From Diplosphaera chodatii (taxonomy: Eukaryota; Chlorophyta; Trebouxiophyceae; Prasiolales; Stichococcaceae), in the NCBI GenBank assembly GCA_032358165.1, contig JAALGY010000019.1, forward strand, positions 868,001-932,000: a stretch of 64,000 bases of DNA, given 5' to 3'. The translations under genes were made by a program, and so were the position numbers. Below, piece after piece: positions 26,324 to 37,304 of the stretch. The notes under the pieces were generated by a model. That model did not search any database. It saw only the letters and a program-made list of their open reading frames with translations, and had not been told where the DNA came from. Position 1 is the stretch's first letter; each line of letters opens with the position of its first letter.

Positions 26324-26760
26324 CTAAGTCACGCAGGCGGCGATGTCTGTGCATCCATTCAGGTAGAGTAGTGCTGGCTGTCCTATGATGCCCCACAGCC
26401 ACAGCAGCCCCATGAGTGAGGTAACCAGGCGCTTGGGCCGACCAATCACAATGGCTTCTGGCCCCCTGAAGGCCGGCATGAACTTGCCAAGCTTGAGTGT
26501 TCTGACGAACAAGCGGTGTCTGTCACCCCCTGTTGTCAAAGAGCAACATAGCCGCCGTTTGAAGACCGTCAACGAGTTGGGTTGTACTCACCCGCTGTGC
26601 TTGTGTATATGCCTGCGCCGCTCGTGTGCTGCGGATCGGCACTGGCGGCTGGCCGGTGATGTACAGCCAACTGCAGTCGTGGTCGGCCGCGCCGTGAGAG
26701 AGAGAGCTTGGAGATCGGTCGCAGCGCGGTCTCAGGCCTGCCCGCTATTGATACTTCGTG
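26324..26760 (-). CDS. Possible small membrane protein, two exons
   Basis: A strong donor (GCGGGTGAGTA) at about 26590 and an acceptor (TTGACAACAG) at about 26538 join two open stretches in phase. The 3' exon encodes FMPAFRGPEAIVIGRPKRL, then a hydrophobic helix (SLMGLLWLWGIIGQPALLYL), ending at TAG 26324. The 5' stretch is rich in Ser and Arg (KLSLSRRGRPRL) and could be an organelle targeting segment. No start codon could be fixed and I do not recognise the family. It lies between the carrier and the ABC1 kinase, on the same strand as both. Confidence 0.35.
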
Positions 26761-27143
26761 TTCACTCGAAGCCCTACTGCAATACTTTACCTCAAGAATG
26801 TCCTGGCTACAGCACGAATGCATGCACGATTGCTCTCGTTCACACGATATCTGGCCATCATGGAATGTGAACGCCTCACAAAGGTTCTTGCAACCTCCGG
26901 TCAATGTGTGAGGTGTCGCCCGCATACAGAGGAGCACTAGCGACATATGAAGCAATGTGTCGACCCGCCGTCCGCTCCTAGAGCAAAATGGCATCATTAA
27001 ACAATCAACCAGAGGAAGTGCACAAAATCCAAACAACAGCCACTGCTTAACGCAACTCAAAGTAGCCACCTGCCCCGAGCATCTGTGATTGTGCCAGTAA
27101 GCAGATGCCGTGCGGCAATCCTGCTGGGTGTGCCAGCGTGCCA

Positions 27144-30100
27144 TCACGTGGAGGCCACCTTCACGTGCAATGGTGTCGAGCCTGCTACAATGGCACGGAG
27201 AATGGAGCGTGCACGCTCCATCAGTGTGCGCTTTGCTGCCTCCTCAGCTGCAACCAGCCGCTCCACCTACATCCAGCAGTCATCAGTACATCACTGCCTT
27301 GCAGCTGGGCAGGTGTTGGGCATAGGTCACATGAGGCATGCCCAGTTTCGAGGCGGCATTGCGCCATGTATGATGGACATGTCTCACGACACCTGGCCGA
27401 GCACACTGTGGTCTGGCGCCAGGCGGTTGCTCCAGCCCTCCAGCACCAGCGTCGTCACCAGGACGGCGCAGATTTGGCCCGGCAGCGAAACCTAGGCGCA
27501 GATGCAGCAGAGCTTGGTGCGCGCAGCCTTGTGTGTTGCCAACAGCTCCAATGCATCGTCCGGTTTCTGCATACACCAAGTCTTGATACAGCTGTCCTGC
27601 AGATGCCTTCATCCCTCTGTACCTCGTTCTTGCGAATGATTTCCAGCGTCTCCGCCATGGCCTCGGCGCCATTGTTGTAAGCGCTGCCCTCCGTCTCATG
27701 CGCCTCACGGATGCGGTCGAAGATCTCCCGGCAGTCCTCCACAAATGCCTGCGGGCAGCATATCTTCAATAGGTGCTGCAGCAGCTGGGCAGATGCCTTA
27801 CAAGTCATGAGGCCCGGCATCACCGCATGGTGTCCCAAGACCAGTTGTTGCCGTGTAGGAAGTTGAGCGGCGCAAACACCTCGGGATCCGGGCAGCCCTG
27901 CTCGTCGCCCGAGAAGGAGAGCGCCGTGCGCGCCATGGCGCCGCCGTCCAGCTTGCAGAACGACCTGAACAGCTCCACCATCTGCGCGCGCTCGGTGTCC
28001 GTCAGGTGCGTCGCCATGCCCACATCCAGCAGCACGATCGCGGGCCGGTTCCACTTCTCCGGCATCTGCAGACGCGCAATAACCCAGACACCCTCCGCAC
28101 CCGCAAGACCAGCAGAGCTGCACTTTTATCATCTGGCAACACGGAGAGAGTGCGCAGCTGTGTCCTGCTGTGAGATGAAGTACAACAGTGCACCCAGCAG
28201 GATCACCTTTAGACCAATGAAGTCGGCAAAGCGCTCGTAAAGGGCACGCGTGCCACGCGGCGGGTCCAGGTGAACCATGATGTTGCCTGCAACACATCAC
28301 ACCCGCTCCAGTTGAGCTGAATTGCCACTGCACCTGTGCCCATCACATCAGGGCGCTGTGCAGACTCGACCCTTGAAGCAACCAGATGATGGGGAGCAAA
28401 GGCGATTCTTGTCCATACCAGGGTGCAGGTCGCTGTGGATGAGGTTGTCCACCAGCATCATCTGCAGCATGGCGCCGCTGCCCAGCTCTGCCAGATCCGC
28501 ATTGTGTGGCGCCCCGGGGCCCATCTCCACATACTTGGTGATGTGTTCCCCTGTCTCAAACGTCTCCACAAGGACCTGCGAATAGCAAAGGTGAGGTCCG
28601 TACATGGCACCTGCCTTGCGTGGGTACTTCTGACCCACGCCGTGCAGCCATTATGCTCTACGAACAAGCTTCGCACCTCAGGGGACACCAGAGGGTAGAT
28701 GGGGTACGGGAAGCGGACATGCGGCTGCTTCCGGAAGTTGTAGTTGAACTGCCACAGGTGGCGGCCCTCTTGCGCCAGATCAACCTTCAAGAAAAAGCAT
28801 CCTGTATCCTGCATCCTGTATATAAGCCATCCTAGAGGGACAGCAGATATGTCCAAACATCCGTGGCTCGCAAGCATCAGTGGCCTGCATGCCTTTGTAC
28901 CTGTTCTTGCAGCGGCGCTGCAAACTGCTTCAGGCTGTCTCTGAGCCGCAGCCGCCTCATGCTGGGGAGGAGCTCAGCGACAGAAGCTGTGGCCATCATC
29001 AGCTCGAAGTCCCGGGAGATGGCCTTGCCGACGCCCGGGTGCCGCACCTGTTAGGAGGCCCAAAATGCTGTTTTCTACGCTGATCCACTTCATCTGTGCA
29101 TGGGGGTGCACAGCTGCGCCACCGCTGCTGCCTACCTTGACTGCGACCTCGGTGCCGGCGGGGACGCCGGTGTGCAGCGCGCCTCGCTCGCTCAGCCTCG
29201 CGCGGTGGATCTGGCCGATGCTGCCGCTGGCGACTGGCTCCATGCTGAAGCTGCATGTCACGATGTAGCGCTGTTGATGGCTTGTTGGAGGACACGACAG
29301 CCACCTTTGTCTCCGGCGGACAGTCCAGGGGAGCTGGGCATACGGCATCAACAGTCACAGCTGCCCCTAACATGTAGGAGGGCAAGTGGCATGCCTGTCA
29401 AACAGAAGACTGACGGGCTGTCCGAGGGCAGACTCCACGATGGCTGCGGTGCGGCGATAGGAGTGCGCAGGCGCGCTGCTCTGAAGCTTTGCCAGCTCGG
29501 TGCACATGTCTGGCGGAAAGATGTCGGCACGCGTCGAAGCCCACTGGCCCCACTTCATGAACGCTGGGCCTGCCAACTCCAGCGTCCTCCTGCATTGACA
29601 TGCTTCAAGTTTGGCCATGTTCATCGAAGGGAAAAGCGCTTATGTGTGGAGTCTTAGGTGGCATTCAGCAGCAGTGATCACCAGGCGGTCATGCACTTCA
29701 CACCTGAGCAGCTGTAGCCACCAGGCGCGACCAACATCGAACTGCAGGGCCAGGTGCGCTGTCAGCAGCAGCGGCGCAAACAGAACTGCCAGTACTGTCA
29801 GCCGGACGAGGCTGCCCAGCGCATGTGCAGCTGTCAGGACAGCTTGCACCACAGCGCCATGGTTTGCCTTGGGCTCTGACAACCTGCGCACATAACGAAG
29901 TCTTGGATCATGACGGTGCTGCAGGCAGTGGATGGACTGATACTGAGCGGACTGAGGGTCCACACACGAGATGCGAAGCTGGGACCTGTGGTCGTAGATG
30001 CTGGGCCCGGCGAGGCAGGCGGCAAACTTGTCGCGGCGCGCCAACTCGGCGACAAACAGTGGCAGCAGCCGCTGCACGTGGTTGCCCCTGGAGTACACCG

Positions 30101-30500
30101 CATTGACAATAGGCCGGACCATGCGGTCCACAAACATGGTCCGCGGCCGCAGTGCCTGTATCTCCTGCAGACCCGCACAATACCCCTTTTGACAAGCCAC
30201 AAGCTGTACTGCCAGTCATCAAACCACGTGAGGAGTATTCAAGAAGGTGTTGCCTCCCCGTTGGCCCTGCAGTCAGCCTGCATGTGTGAAGCAGCTGCAG
30301 CAGCTTGCACGCTCACCTGCAAGCGCTTGAAGGCGACGCGTCTGGCGGCCAACTGCCACGACTTTGCACTGGTGGCCAGTTGTGCCGTCGAGGAGTATTG
30401 CCGCTGCCGTGGCAACAGGAACCGTCTGCTGACATCTGCCGCTCTGAGCTGCCGCCCGGCACCGCCCCTGCTGACCAGCAATGCCACGCGCACATGACTG
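27144..30500 (-). CDS. ADCK2-like: ABC1/UbiB-family atypical kinase, ADCK2-like
   Basis: ABC1 proteins are atypical kinases or ATPases of mitochondria and plastids; members support coenzyme Q and prenyl-lipid metabolism. Family motifs appear in order: K-x-G-Q as AFMKWGQWASTRADIFP (near 29540), the Gly/Ala loop as ASGSIGQIHRARL (29200), the catalytic NLIHSDLHPG (28440) and LLDVGMATHL in the metal-binding DFG position (28030). The segment FFLKVDLAQEGRHLWQFN (28780) and the C-terminal VLVTTLVLEGWSNRL (27440) place it in the ADCK2 type. The last exon, starting near 27270, ends with TGA at 27144. The 5' exon near 30310-30500 is Arg-, Ser- and Ala-rich (FLLPRQRQYSST), consistent with mitochondrial import. 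That frame contains no ATG before an upstream stop near 30780, so the true start lies in an exon I could not place; the 5' limit given is approximate. Confidence 0.85.
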
Positions 30501-31200
30501 CCCAAGCTGGAGCCAGAGGCAAGGCTACCAGCATTCCGCACAGGCTGCAGCACTGTGGGAAGCCAGAACGGGAAGCAGGCTCCGCTGGCGTTGCCACGCG
30601 TCGACGCTGTGGCTGTCTGGGTGCCACCATGCACGCTGTGCAATGCTGGCGGGTGTGCTGCGGTCGAGCAATGCTGTCGCACGGTCTTGCTGCATATGTG
30701 GGCACCGTCGACAGCTGGTGCTGCTTGTTTCAGGTCCGATGTCAAGAGTCTGCGAGTCAAGACCGGAGCTTGGACTCGTTACGTTTGTGTCAGTAAAATT
30801 GATTCTGCGCCACTGGCAGGTGGCGCAATCCTGCACCTGAGGATGGTTCGCAGCGAAAATGCTGCTCGACGGGATCCGGACGCCATTCCGAGACGTCATG
30901 CTCTAGCTGACAGCCTCACCCGCGGCATTGCGTCTCGCAAGTTTCCAAGTTGTTGTTGTTGGCAAGTGATTGGAGTGCAAAGCCTGTTGGACTGAGGCAT
31001 CCGAGGTGCAATCGCTGCTGCAGCAGACTGGTGTGCAGGACCGTCTATGTTCACGGCTGACGTGAAAATTGCCATCAGCAATGTGACAATATGCGTGACC
31101 GACTGACCATTGGAGGAACCACCCCCATTGACTGGAGCGAGTGAGCATCTCTGGCTGCCCAGTAGATGCCGTGATGAACATGCGAGATGCCCCCTAAATT
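30501..31200. other. 5' region of the ABC1 kinase gene
   Basis: Part of this is probably the unplaced first exon and 5' UTR, since the minus-strand frame stays open to about 30780. Beyond that nothing is recognised up to the MITE-like element. Confidence 0.3.
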
Positions 31201-31496
31201 AGTTTGGCCCCCTTTATGCCCAATTCACACATGAGGGTCCCGAACCTCCCAAACCTCCCAAACCTTGATTACGTAACCGTAGGGCATCTCAACCACGGGG
31301 CAGTTTTGGGCCCTAGCAGCAAGAATAGGGTCCTCCAGAGATCCAAACCATGCTTCGGGTGTTTTGGGGCGATTCGGGGTCCATGCGTGACCGGGGCAGT
31401 GGTACGAACCGAAATGTAGTACAAGTCTGGTACACCAGGTTTGGGAGATTTGGGAGGTTTGGGACATGTGTGAATTGGGCATTTGGGGCCAAACTC
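31201..31496. mobile_element. MITE-like element with about 60-bp terminal inverted repeats
   Basis: The ends are near-perfect inverted repeats of about 60 bases: the left starts AGTTTGGCCCC at 31201 and the right ends GGGGCCAAACT at 31496. Both arms contain CCCAATTCACACATG and, further in, tandem CCCAAACCT units that pair across the element. Length is 296 bp with no coding capacity, which fits a non-autonomous DNA transposon. No clear target-site duplication flanks it (left AAATT, right CTTTG), so insertion chemistry or superfamily cannot be named. No second copy was seen in this window. Confidence 0.7.
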
Positions 31497-32048
31497 TTTG
31501 CGTTCACCGCTTAGGAGCGAGAGTAAACCCTAAAGACAGTATTTCCGGAACCGTCGATGGGGCCGTCCGGCCGTCAGTGCTGCAAGCTCGTGGCCTGAAA
31601 TCACCTCGCCCATCTGCTGCATTGTTGCTGTCCGCGTCGCATAGTGACGAGCTAGTCGCGGTGCGCGGCGAGCGAAATTTGGTTTGCAAATGGTTATGCC
31701 CTCTTAGCTAAGGGGCAGAAGTTAAGTGTTTTCTGCTGTCGGGGAGATATGACGATGCCTTCAGAGTGCACGCCCTTCTTGCCTCCCACTTTCCTATGCC
31801 CGAGTGGGGGACAAACTCGCGTCTCGGCCATGCGAACGCCAATTATTTCTTCTATCATCCGCAAAATTCCGTTACTGGCTCCGTTCCTCTGTATGCATTG
31901 GCAAGTGCACGACAATCTCACTAGATGGCAATCATGTATTGCCGGCCAAGCAGCCAGTTTATAATACCGCATGTATAGGTTCCCCCGCCCTACTCGCAGC
32001 TGAAGCGGCAGGATTGTGCTAAAGCTCATACCAAATCAGCTGACAGCA
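31497..32048. other. Intergenic between MITE and LPA3-like gene 3' end
   Basis: No gene recognised. It contains one telomere-type unit (AAACCCTAAA near 31524) and sequence less rich in TGCATG than its surroundings; it may be an older insertion, but nothing proves this. Confidence 0.25.
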
Positions 32049-34092
32049 TTACAGCGTCCTGGCAAGCGCCGCTGAAGTCTGCACCCCTGCCTTTTCGTAC
32101 TGTTCCGCAAGTTCGCTGCGGATGTCATCCCAGCTGAGCCCTTCCCCAGCTGCCACTCTATTGAGCAGGTGACTGGCCTCGCCGGCTGCAATCTGAGGAC
32201 GTGCACAGTGCACTCTCAGAGCCAGCGGTGCACGTATGACCTGCCTCAGTCACAATGCACACCAGTTGGCATCTGGAAAGCAGCATGTCACAAAGTTCGA
32301 ACCTGCTCATCCGTCTTGGTGGCAACATCCACCCCCTTCGGCAGGTTGGTGCTGATGGTGCTCTCGTCCAGCTGCTGCCTGATCGCTTCTGCATCCCCAG
32401 ACAACCCTGCAATGCTCTTCACCATCTCGAAGCCAGTGGCCAAACTCCACCATGGCATCCGCAGGGCGATGCGTGCCTGCAGCATGTGAACAATGGGCAG
32501 ATGTCCACATGCCCTGGTTTGCTGCTACAGTTGCAGGCAGGACGTAGCGCTTGTACACCAACCAAAGATGCAGCTCGCGGGTCACTCACGCTGTCACGGG
32601 CCTCCTCTGGCCTGTTTACGCTGCGGTATAGCTGCGCATTGTACTCGAAGGGCCTGCCCCAGCTGCCAAAGTGGTCTGCTCGCATGTACCTGCAGCCCCA
32701 GCATGGCAGGCCTAAAGGGCTCAACTGCGAGCTTCGAGCTGAGCCCCACACATTCTGCACAGGCACTGAGCAGGAGCAGGAAGACTGCGCTCACCACTCG
32801 CCGGTGATCAGCGCTGACATGAGGTCATCCTTCTGCAAGTGGTTTGTGATCAGCTGCTCTGCCACATCTGTGAACATGCCCGCCTTGCGCGTCAGATATG
32901 CCTCCATGGCCTTGAGGCCTGATTGCGCGAATGCACCCTGCTGGTACAGAGCTGCGCCTGCTGACCCTGCTGCCTCTGCAATGGCGCCTGCGCTGCCTTC
33001 GCGGCTGTCCTCCTCTGCGAGCGCTCTGTTGCACACAGCGCCACATGTCACCAATATTACAGGTAAGCCAATGTTGCGATGCAGCACGTCAGGAGGTTAA
33101 TGTTCTCATCGCTTAAAACACTGCGAACCCTACCTGTGAAGATACTCGTCAGGATTGCGCGCAAGAAGCGACACCGCCAGCGCCTCTGACGACATCTGCA
33201 CGACTGGCAGGCCGCCACCCGCTGTGCTGCTGCCCACCGAGTACTGCAGCAGGCAGGTGTACGCCTCTGAGCCTCGCAGCGCGGCGTTGGCTGTCTGAGC
33301 TGCTGGCGATGGCCCTTTCGCAAGGGGGATGGCAAGTGGGTGCAGCAGTGCACGCTCTGTGGGCGACACGACGGTTTGGCCCTGCGCCTGCAGCACCCGC
33401 AGCAGTGGCTCCAGATTCTGTATCCGGCTGCCGAGCCCCACATCTTGCAGGTACCGTTCGTGGTCTGCATGCGATATGTTGAGGTCCCAGTGATCACATG
33501 CATATGGAACATTATCATGATTTGCGCATGCGCAAGCAGAACTGCATGCATGCCATACCACGGACAGCTGATGTACCTGAGGCGATGCCAGCCTGCACGC
33601 TGATTGATCTGCGGCCATGGCGGCCTCTTGCAGACCTGAATGCCGTCCAGTACTGCCTGTTGAGGCTGAGTCGCCAACTCTGTGCCGTCTGCATGCCGGG
33701 CAAACACACCAAGTACTAAACACGATGAACAGGATCAGCGATGTGCCGGTTGTGACTCCGTACGTGTGTATTTTCTGAGTCCTGACGTATGCTGCAAGGA
33801 ACAGATGGCAGGGCATCTGGCAACTCACGCTTGCTCGTCAAGTTGTCATTGCTGATTTGCTGCAGGGAGGGGCTTCACAGTATGTGAGCTGTTGTCAACT
33901 GGGCACCGAATGTCACATTGACGCCTCAGCACTATCTTGCTTGTCTGTGTCGGGTGCGTGACGTGCGGTGTACACAGGGGGCGGTGCAACTCCGATGTGA
34001 GGCAACTCTTCAAGTTGCACTCCGAGACCTCGACACCAGGCATCATCGATCCGAGGCCTAGCTGTGGCAACAGTAGCACCTGCATCGCTCAT
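32049..34092 (-). CDS. Plastid-type protein resembling LOW PSII ACCUMULATION 3
   Basis: The conserved part reads, from 33420 downward, QTVVSPTERALLHPLAIPLA, then AYLTRKAGMFTDVAEQLI (near 32890), FEYNAQLYRSVNRPEEARD (32630), ARIALRMPWWSLA (32460) and a helical end finishing SAALARTL with TAA at 32049. The pattern of a charged YR-VNRPEEA helix followed by ARIALR-PWW resembles plant LPA3-type proteins, which assist photosystem II assembly; this is recollection of the family, not a search. The junction near 32295/32195 joins DEQ to IAAGEAS in phase. The N-terminus is weak: an exon beginning MSDAGATVATARPR at 34092 is the only candidate start and shows no obvious transit peptide. The function is therefore tentative. 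Confidence 0.5.
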
Positions 34093-34158
34093 CAAGGTTG
34101 CAACTCAAGTTCATAGTTTCTCCCGTCAAGACATCATGTAGCTTCATGCGGACGCGTC
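34093..34158. promoter_or_regulatory. 66-bp gap between divergent start codons
   Basis: If both modelled starts are right, the LPA3-like and TBC1D13-like genes share a 66-bp core promoter plus both 5' UTRs. This is very tight; the LPA3-like start is the weaker of the two. Confidence 0.3.
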
Positions 34159-36743
34159 ATGGCGGCGGACGCCACTCGCAACCAGCATCTGCAGCGGGCT
34201 TTGCTGGGCCTGAGGCAGTTGTCGACCACATTGCGAACCGTCAGCGGATCACTCGGCACAGCGTCACATCCTCTGGCCGACAACGGCAGCGACGGTCACC
34301 CGATTGCGTCCGCTGACCACCATGAGGAGCAAACGCACAACGGCAGCAGCAACATGGCATATGCAGCCCAGGCAAGACTGATGAATCTGTAGCACAGTGA
34401 TGAGCCTCTGCACTAGAGAGTACGTGCCTGACGCAAGCGGTCTCAGTTGTTTAGGTGGAGCAGTTTCGGCACGAGCTTCGGCATGGTGGCCGAATTGACA
34501 TGGGCAATTTGAGGTCGTTGGCTTTTCGCGGCATCCCGGACGGAGGTCACCTGCGAGCGACAGCGTCCAAGGTGCTTGCGTGTTATTGATCACGCTCCCG
34601 AGTAAGCATACAAGCAGGTGTGACCTTCATGTGTGGAATGGCAATGTTGACGGTGTGTCAGTTCCACTGCAGTTGCTGCTTGCATACCTGCCGCCGGATC
34701 AAAGGCAGTGGGAAGCAACGCTCAGTCAGAAGCGTGCAGAATATGCCCGCTTCTGTAAGTTAGGACGTGGTCCTTGCCAGGAGACTGCTGTCCGAGCGCC
34801 AGGTGTGCCACATGGCCGTGAACACATGACGGGACTACTGAAACCCTGCGCTTGCCTCAGGACCTGATCATCAGTCCCAATGGGATCGGCAGCCCGGGCA
34901 GCAGCGGCAAAGCAGCAGACGAGGTGACATGTCTGCAACAGTCCCGCAAAGCTGTATCTGCCCGGTCCACGTAGACCGCTAACCAGGTTCGATGACCTTG
35001 CGGTATTCGAATGTGCATTCAATCGTTTAGTCTCAATGGTCATCGTGAGCATGAGTGCAGAAGGCTGCGCCGGATCCCCTGGCCCATGCGGCTTGGGCAG
35101 TGGACAGCGGCCAGGAGGACCACCCGCTCAGCACCTCCTCGGGCAGCAGGTGGCAGGAGTTCTTCAAGGCAAGCATGATGCCCGCAGCTGCAGGCGCACT
35201 GCATACGCGCATTTGTTGCATTGCAACTGATGGTTTTCTGGTCGACATAGGTACATGTGTGTGTCATCAACACCATGTGTGACTGCCAACCCTGTGTGTG
35301 TGGTGACACTGTACAGGACAATGAGACCCTGGAGCAAATAGACAGAGATGTGAAGCGCACGCACCCCGATATGCACTTCTTCAGTGGTGATGACGCCACT
35401 GCTGTCCGGCACCGCCAGGTGCAACGAGTCTGGCTGCAGTGTCTCCTAGCCTTCAGACATCCTGCCCTGCTACAGAGGCTAAGCAGTGGTGCCATCTGGG
35501 ATTGATGTGCCATCTTGAGCGTGCAGCACTTCACCACGGAAGTCCCATGCTTGTGTCTGCAGGAGATGTGCCGCGCGCTGTTCATCTTTGCAAAGCTGAA
35601 CCCGGGGCTCACCTATGTGCAAGGCATGAACGAGCTGTACGCCCCGCTGTACTACCTGTGCGCCCACGAGTCAGGCTCCGACAATGCCGAGCATGCAGGT
35701 GCACATTTGAGCAGGCCAATGGCTGGTTGCTGCCCAGTGTTTTGGAGACCTGTGGCACTGCTGGTTGAGAGATGCAAATATGCCTAAGTGTACAGTTCTT
35801 TCTGGTATGGCTCCTGGTCTGAACAGTTTGCTTCTTTGAAACAGAGGCAGACGCATGGTACTGCTTCGTGGACCTCATCAGCGACTTCAGGGACCACTTC
35901 TGCAAACAGCTGGTGCGGTCTAGGTGTCTGCCGTCTGACACACCACGCACTGAGTCATCAAAGCGCAAGCCAGCATGAATGCGCTAATGATGTGCTGCTG
36001 AGAGTGTGCCAGGGCGCTCTGCCGTACAGGACAACAGCAACATGGGCATCAAGGCAACACTGTCGCGCCTCAACGCTGCGCTGAAGGCGCATGACAGGGA
36101 GCTTTGGTACCATTTGGAGGTCAAGAACCAGGTTTGCGATAGCAGGCAGCCTGAAAATTTTAGCATAAGAGTTGTACTCGGCAGCCGCCCACATGGTCGC
36201 CTGCTGATCAAAACTGTGCATGCCGTAGGTCAACCCACAGTTCTATGCCTTTCGGTGGATCACGCTCTTGCTGACCCAGGTATGCTAACAGCTGTGCGTG
36301 CCGCTGCACCTGCGGGAGGATGGGTGCGATGCTGCGCTGAAGGATCCCTTCAATCCGTGGTCACGCAAGCTCGGTGCTGAGCTTTCCTCTGTGGGCGAGG
36401 TGCAGGAGTACAGTTTCCCAGATGTTGTGCGCCTGTGGGACACGCTGCTGGCAGACCCTGGGGGTCGCGCGGACTGTCTGCTGCGCCTGTGCATCGCCAT
36501 GCTGGTGCATGTACGAGCAGAGCTGTTGGCGGTAAGGAATATAGTCCATGCGGATTTGCAATGATGCGCCTACGGGGCACGAGGATTGCATATATCACAC
36601 TTTCTACTGCAATGACAATCTGGTGCGTCATGCTGCAGGGCGACTTCTCGGCAAACCTGAAGTTGCTACAGAGCTTTCCATCAGTGGATGTGCGGGACGT
36701 GCTGAGTACAGCGGAGCAGCTGAGCAGCCTGGATGGCTTCTAG
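34159..36743 (+). CDS. TBC1D13-like: TBC-domain Rab GTPase-activating protein, TBC1D13-like
   Basis: TBC proteins speed GTP hydrolysis on Rab GTPases during vesicle traffic. Exon 1 (34159-34371, 71 codons) starts MAADATRNQHLQRAL. Exon 2 (34455-34571) gives LRSLAFRGIPDGGHLR, the standard TBC entry, followed by LLLAYLPPDQRQWEATL (34670). Catalytic motif A is IDRDVKR (35340; I-x-x-D-x-x-R) and motif B is LTYVQGMNELYAPL (35610; Y-x-Q), so both finger residues are present. Later exons give YCFVDLISDFRDHF (35855), MGIKATLSRLNAAL (36045), FPDVVRLWDTLLADP (36420) and LLRLCIAMLVHVR, ending at TAG 36741-36743. The gap between motifs and the SRW-x-x-(F/Y)FKDNE order match TBC1D13. Two introns appear to begin with GC (34372 and 35169). 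Confidence 0.88.
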
Positions 36744-37304
36744 CCTCGATGCTGTGGCTTGCTGTTTGGCTGACATGTACTATATGGGTTACCTCATGAT
36801 ATGACAGATAGCGCTCTTGTGGGTTCTTGTCAAAGGCAGAACATCGGGTTGTGTCGTGTACTCTGGTTTGGGGATCAAAGAGCTTTGACCGTTTGCAAAT
36901 GTCCGTCAGAAGTGACCTTCGTGGCTTTGAAATATTCAGAGCCTCGAGTTGGTCAACGGAGATGGTAGGGCTGCAACGTTTTTGCAGCAAACTGCTCAGA
37001 GCGGCATTGTTGAACATCTCAGAAGCCAGCATCACAATGCGCACGAACATCTGCGTGGATCCAGTGTACACAACTCCTGATCTAGCAATTGTCGGCAGAG
37101 CCGCACTCTCTCAACGAAATTGCCAGTATGTTTGGGTTGCTGCGCCCTGCCAGCAGGCTGGGACGCCCAAAACCCATGTGTGGCGGCGTCAACTGGGATT
37201 CAAGGCATCAAGCCGGTGAACACACAGCTGCAGGGGCCACCTCCCGCCACCGCCGCGCCCCCATAACGCAGCCAGTGGACTGCACGAGCCTCTGTAGCAG
37301 CCGC
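36744..37304. other. Intergenic between convergent TBC1D13-like and psbO genes
   Basis: No gene recognised; open frames here have no coding character. It holds both 3' UTRs. Confidence 0.3.

Noticed and set aside
27194..27215. Palindrome GGAGCGTGCACGCTCC
   Set aside because: It falls inside the last coding exon of the ABC1 kinase (MERARS codons) and is explained by coding sequence.
27455..28333. A 292-codon minus-strand open frame taken as one exon
   Set aside because: Only its central part matches the ABC1 kinase; splice signals and homology show that it spans several exons and read-through introns.
32290..32306. AGTTCGAACC, similar to a tRNA T-loop promoter box
   Set aside because: No matching A box, acceptor stem or cloverleaf could be drawn; it lies at a splice donor of the LPA3-like gene.
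33861..34092. First exon of the LPA3-like gene as a secure start
   Set aside because: The frame is open and has an ATG, but lacks a transit-like leader and the join to the conserved part was not proven; kept only as a tentative boundary.
36827..37219. A 130-codon plus-strand open frame between TBC1D13-like and psbO genes
   Set aside because: No recognisable domain, no splice structure linking it to the upstream gene, and it runs into the psbO 3' region; not supported as a gene.
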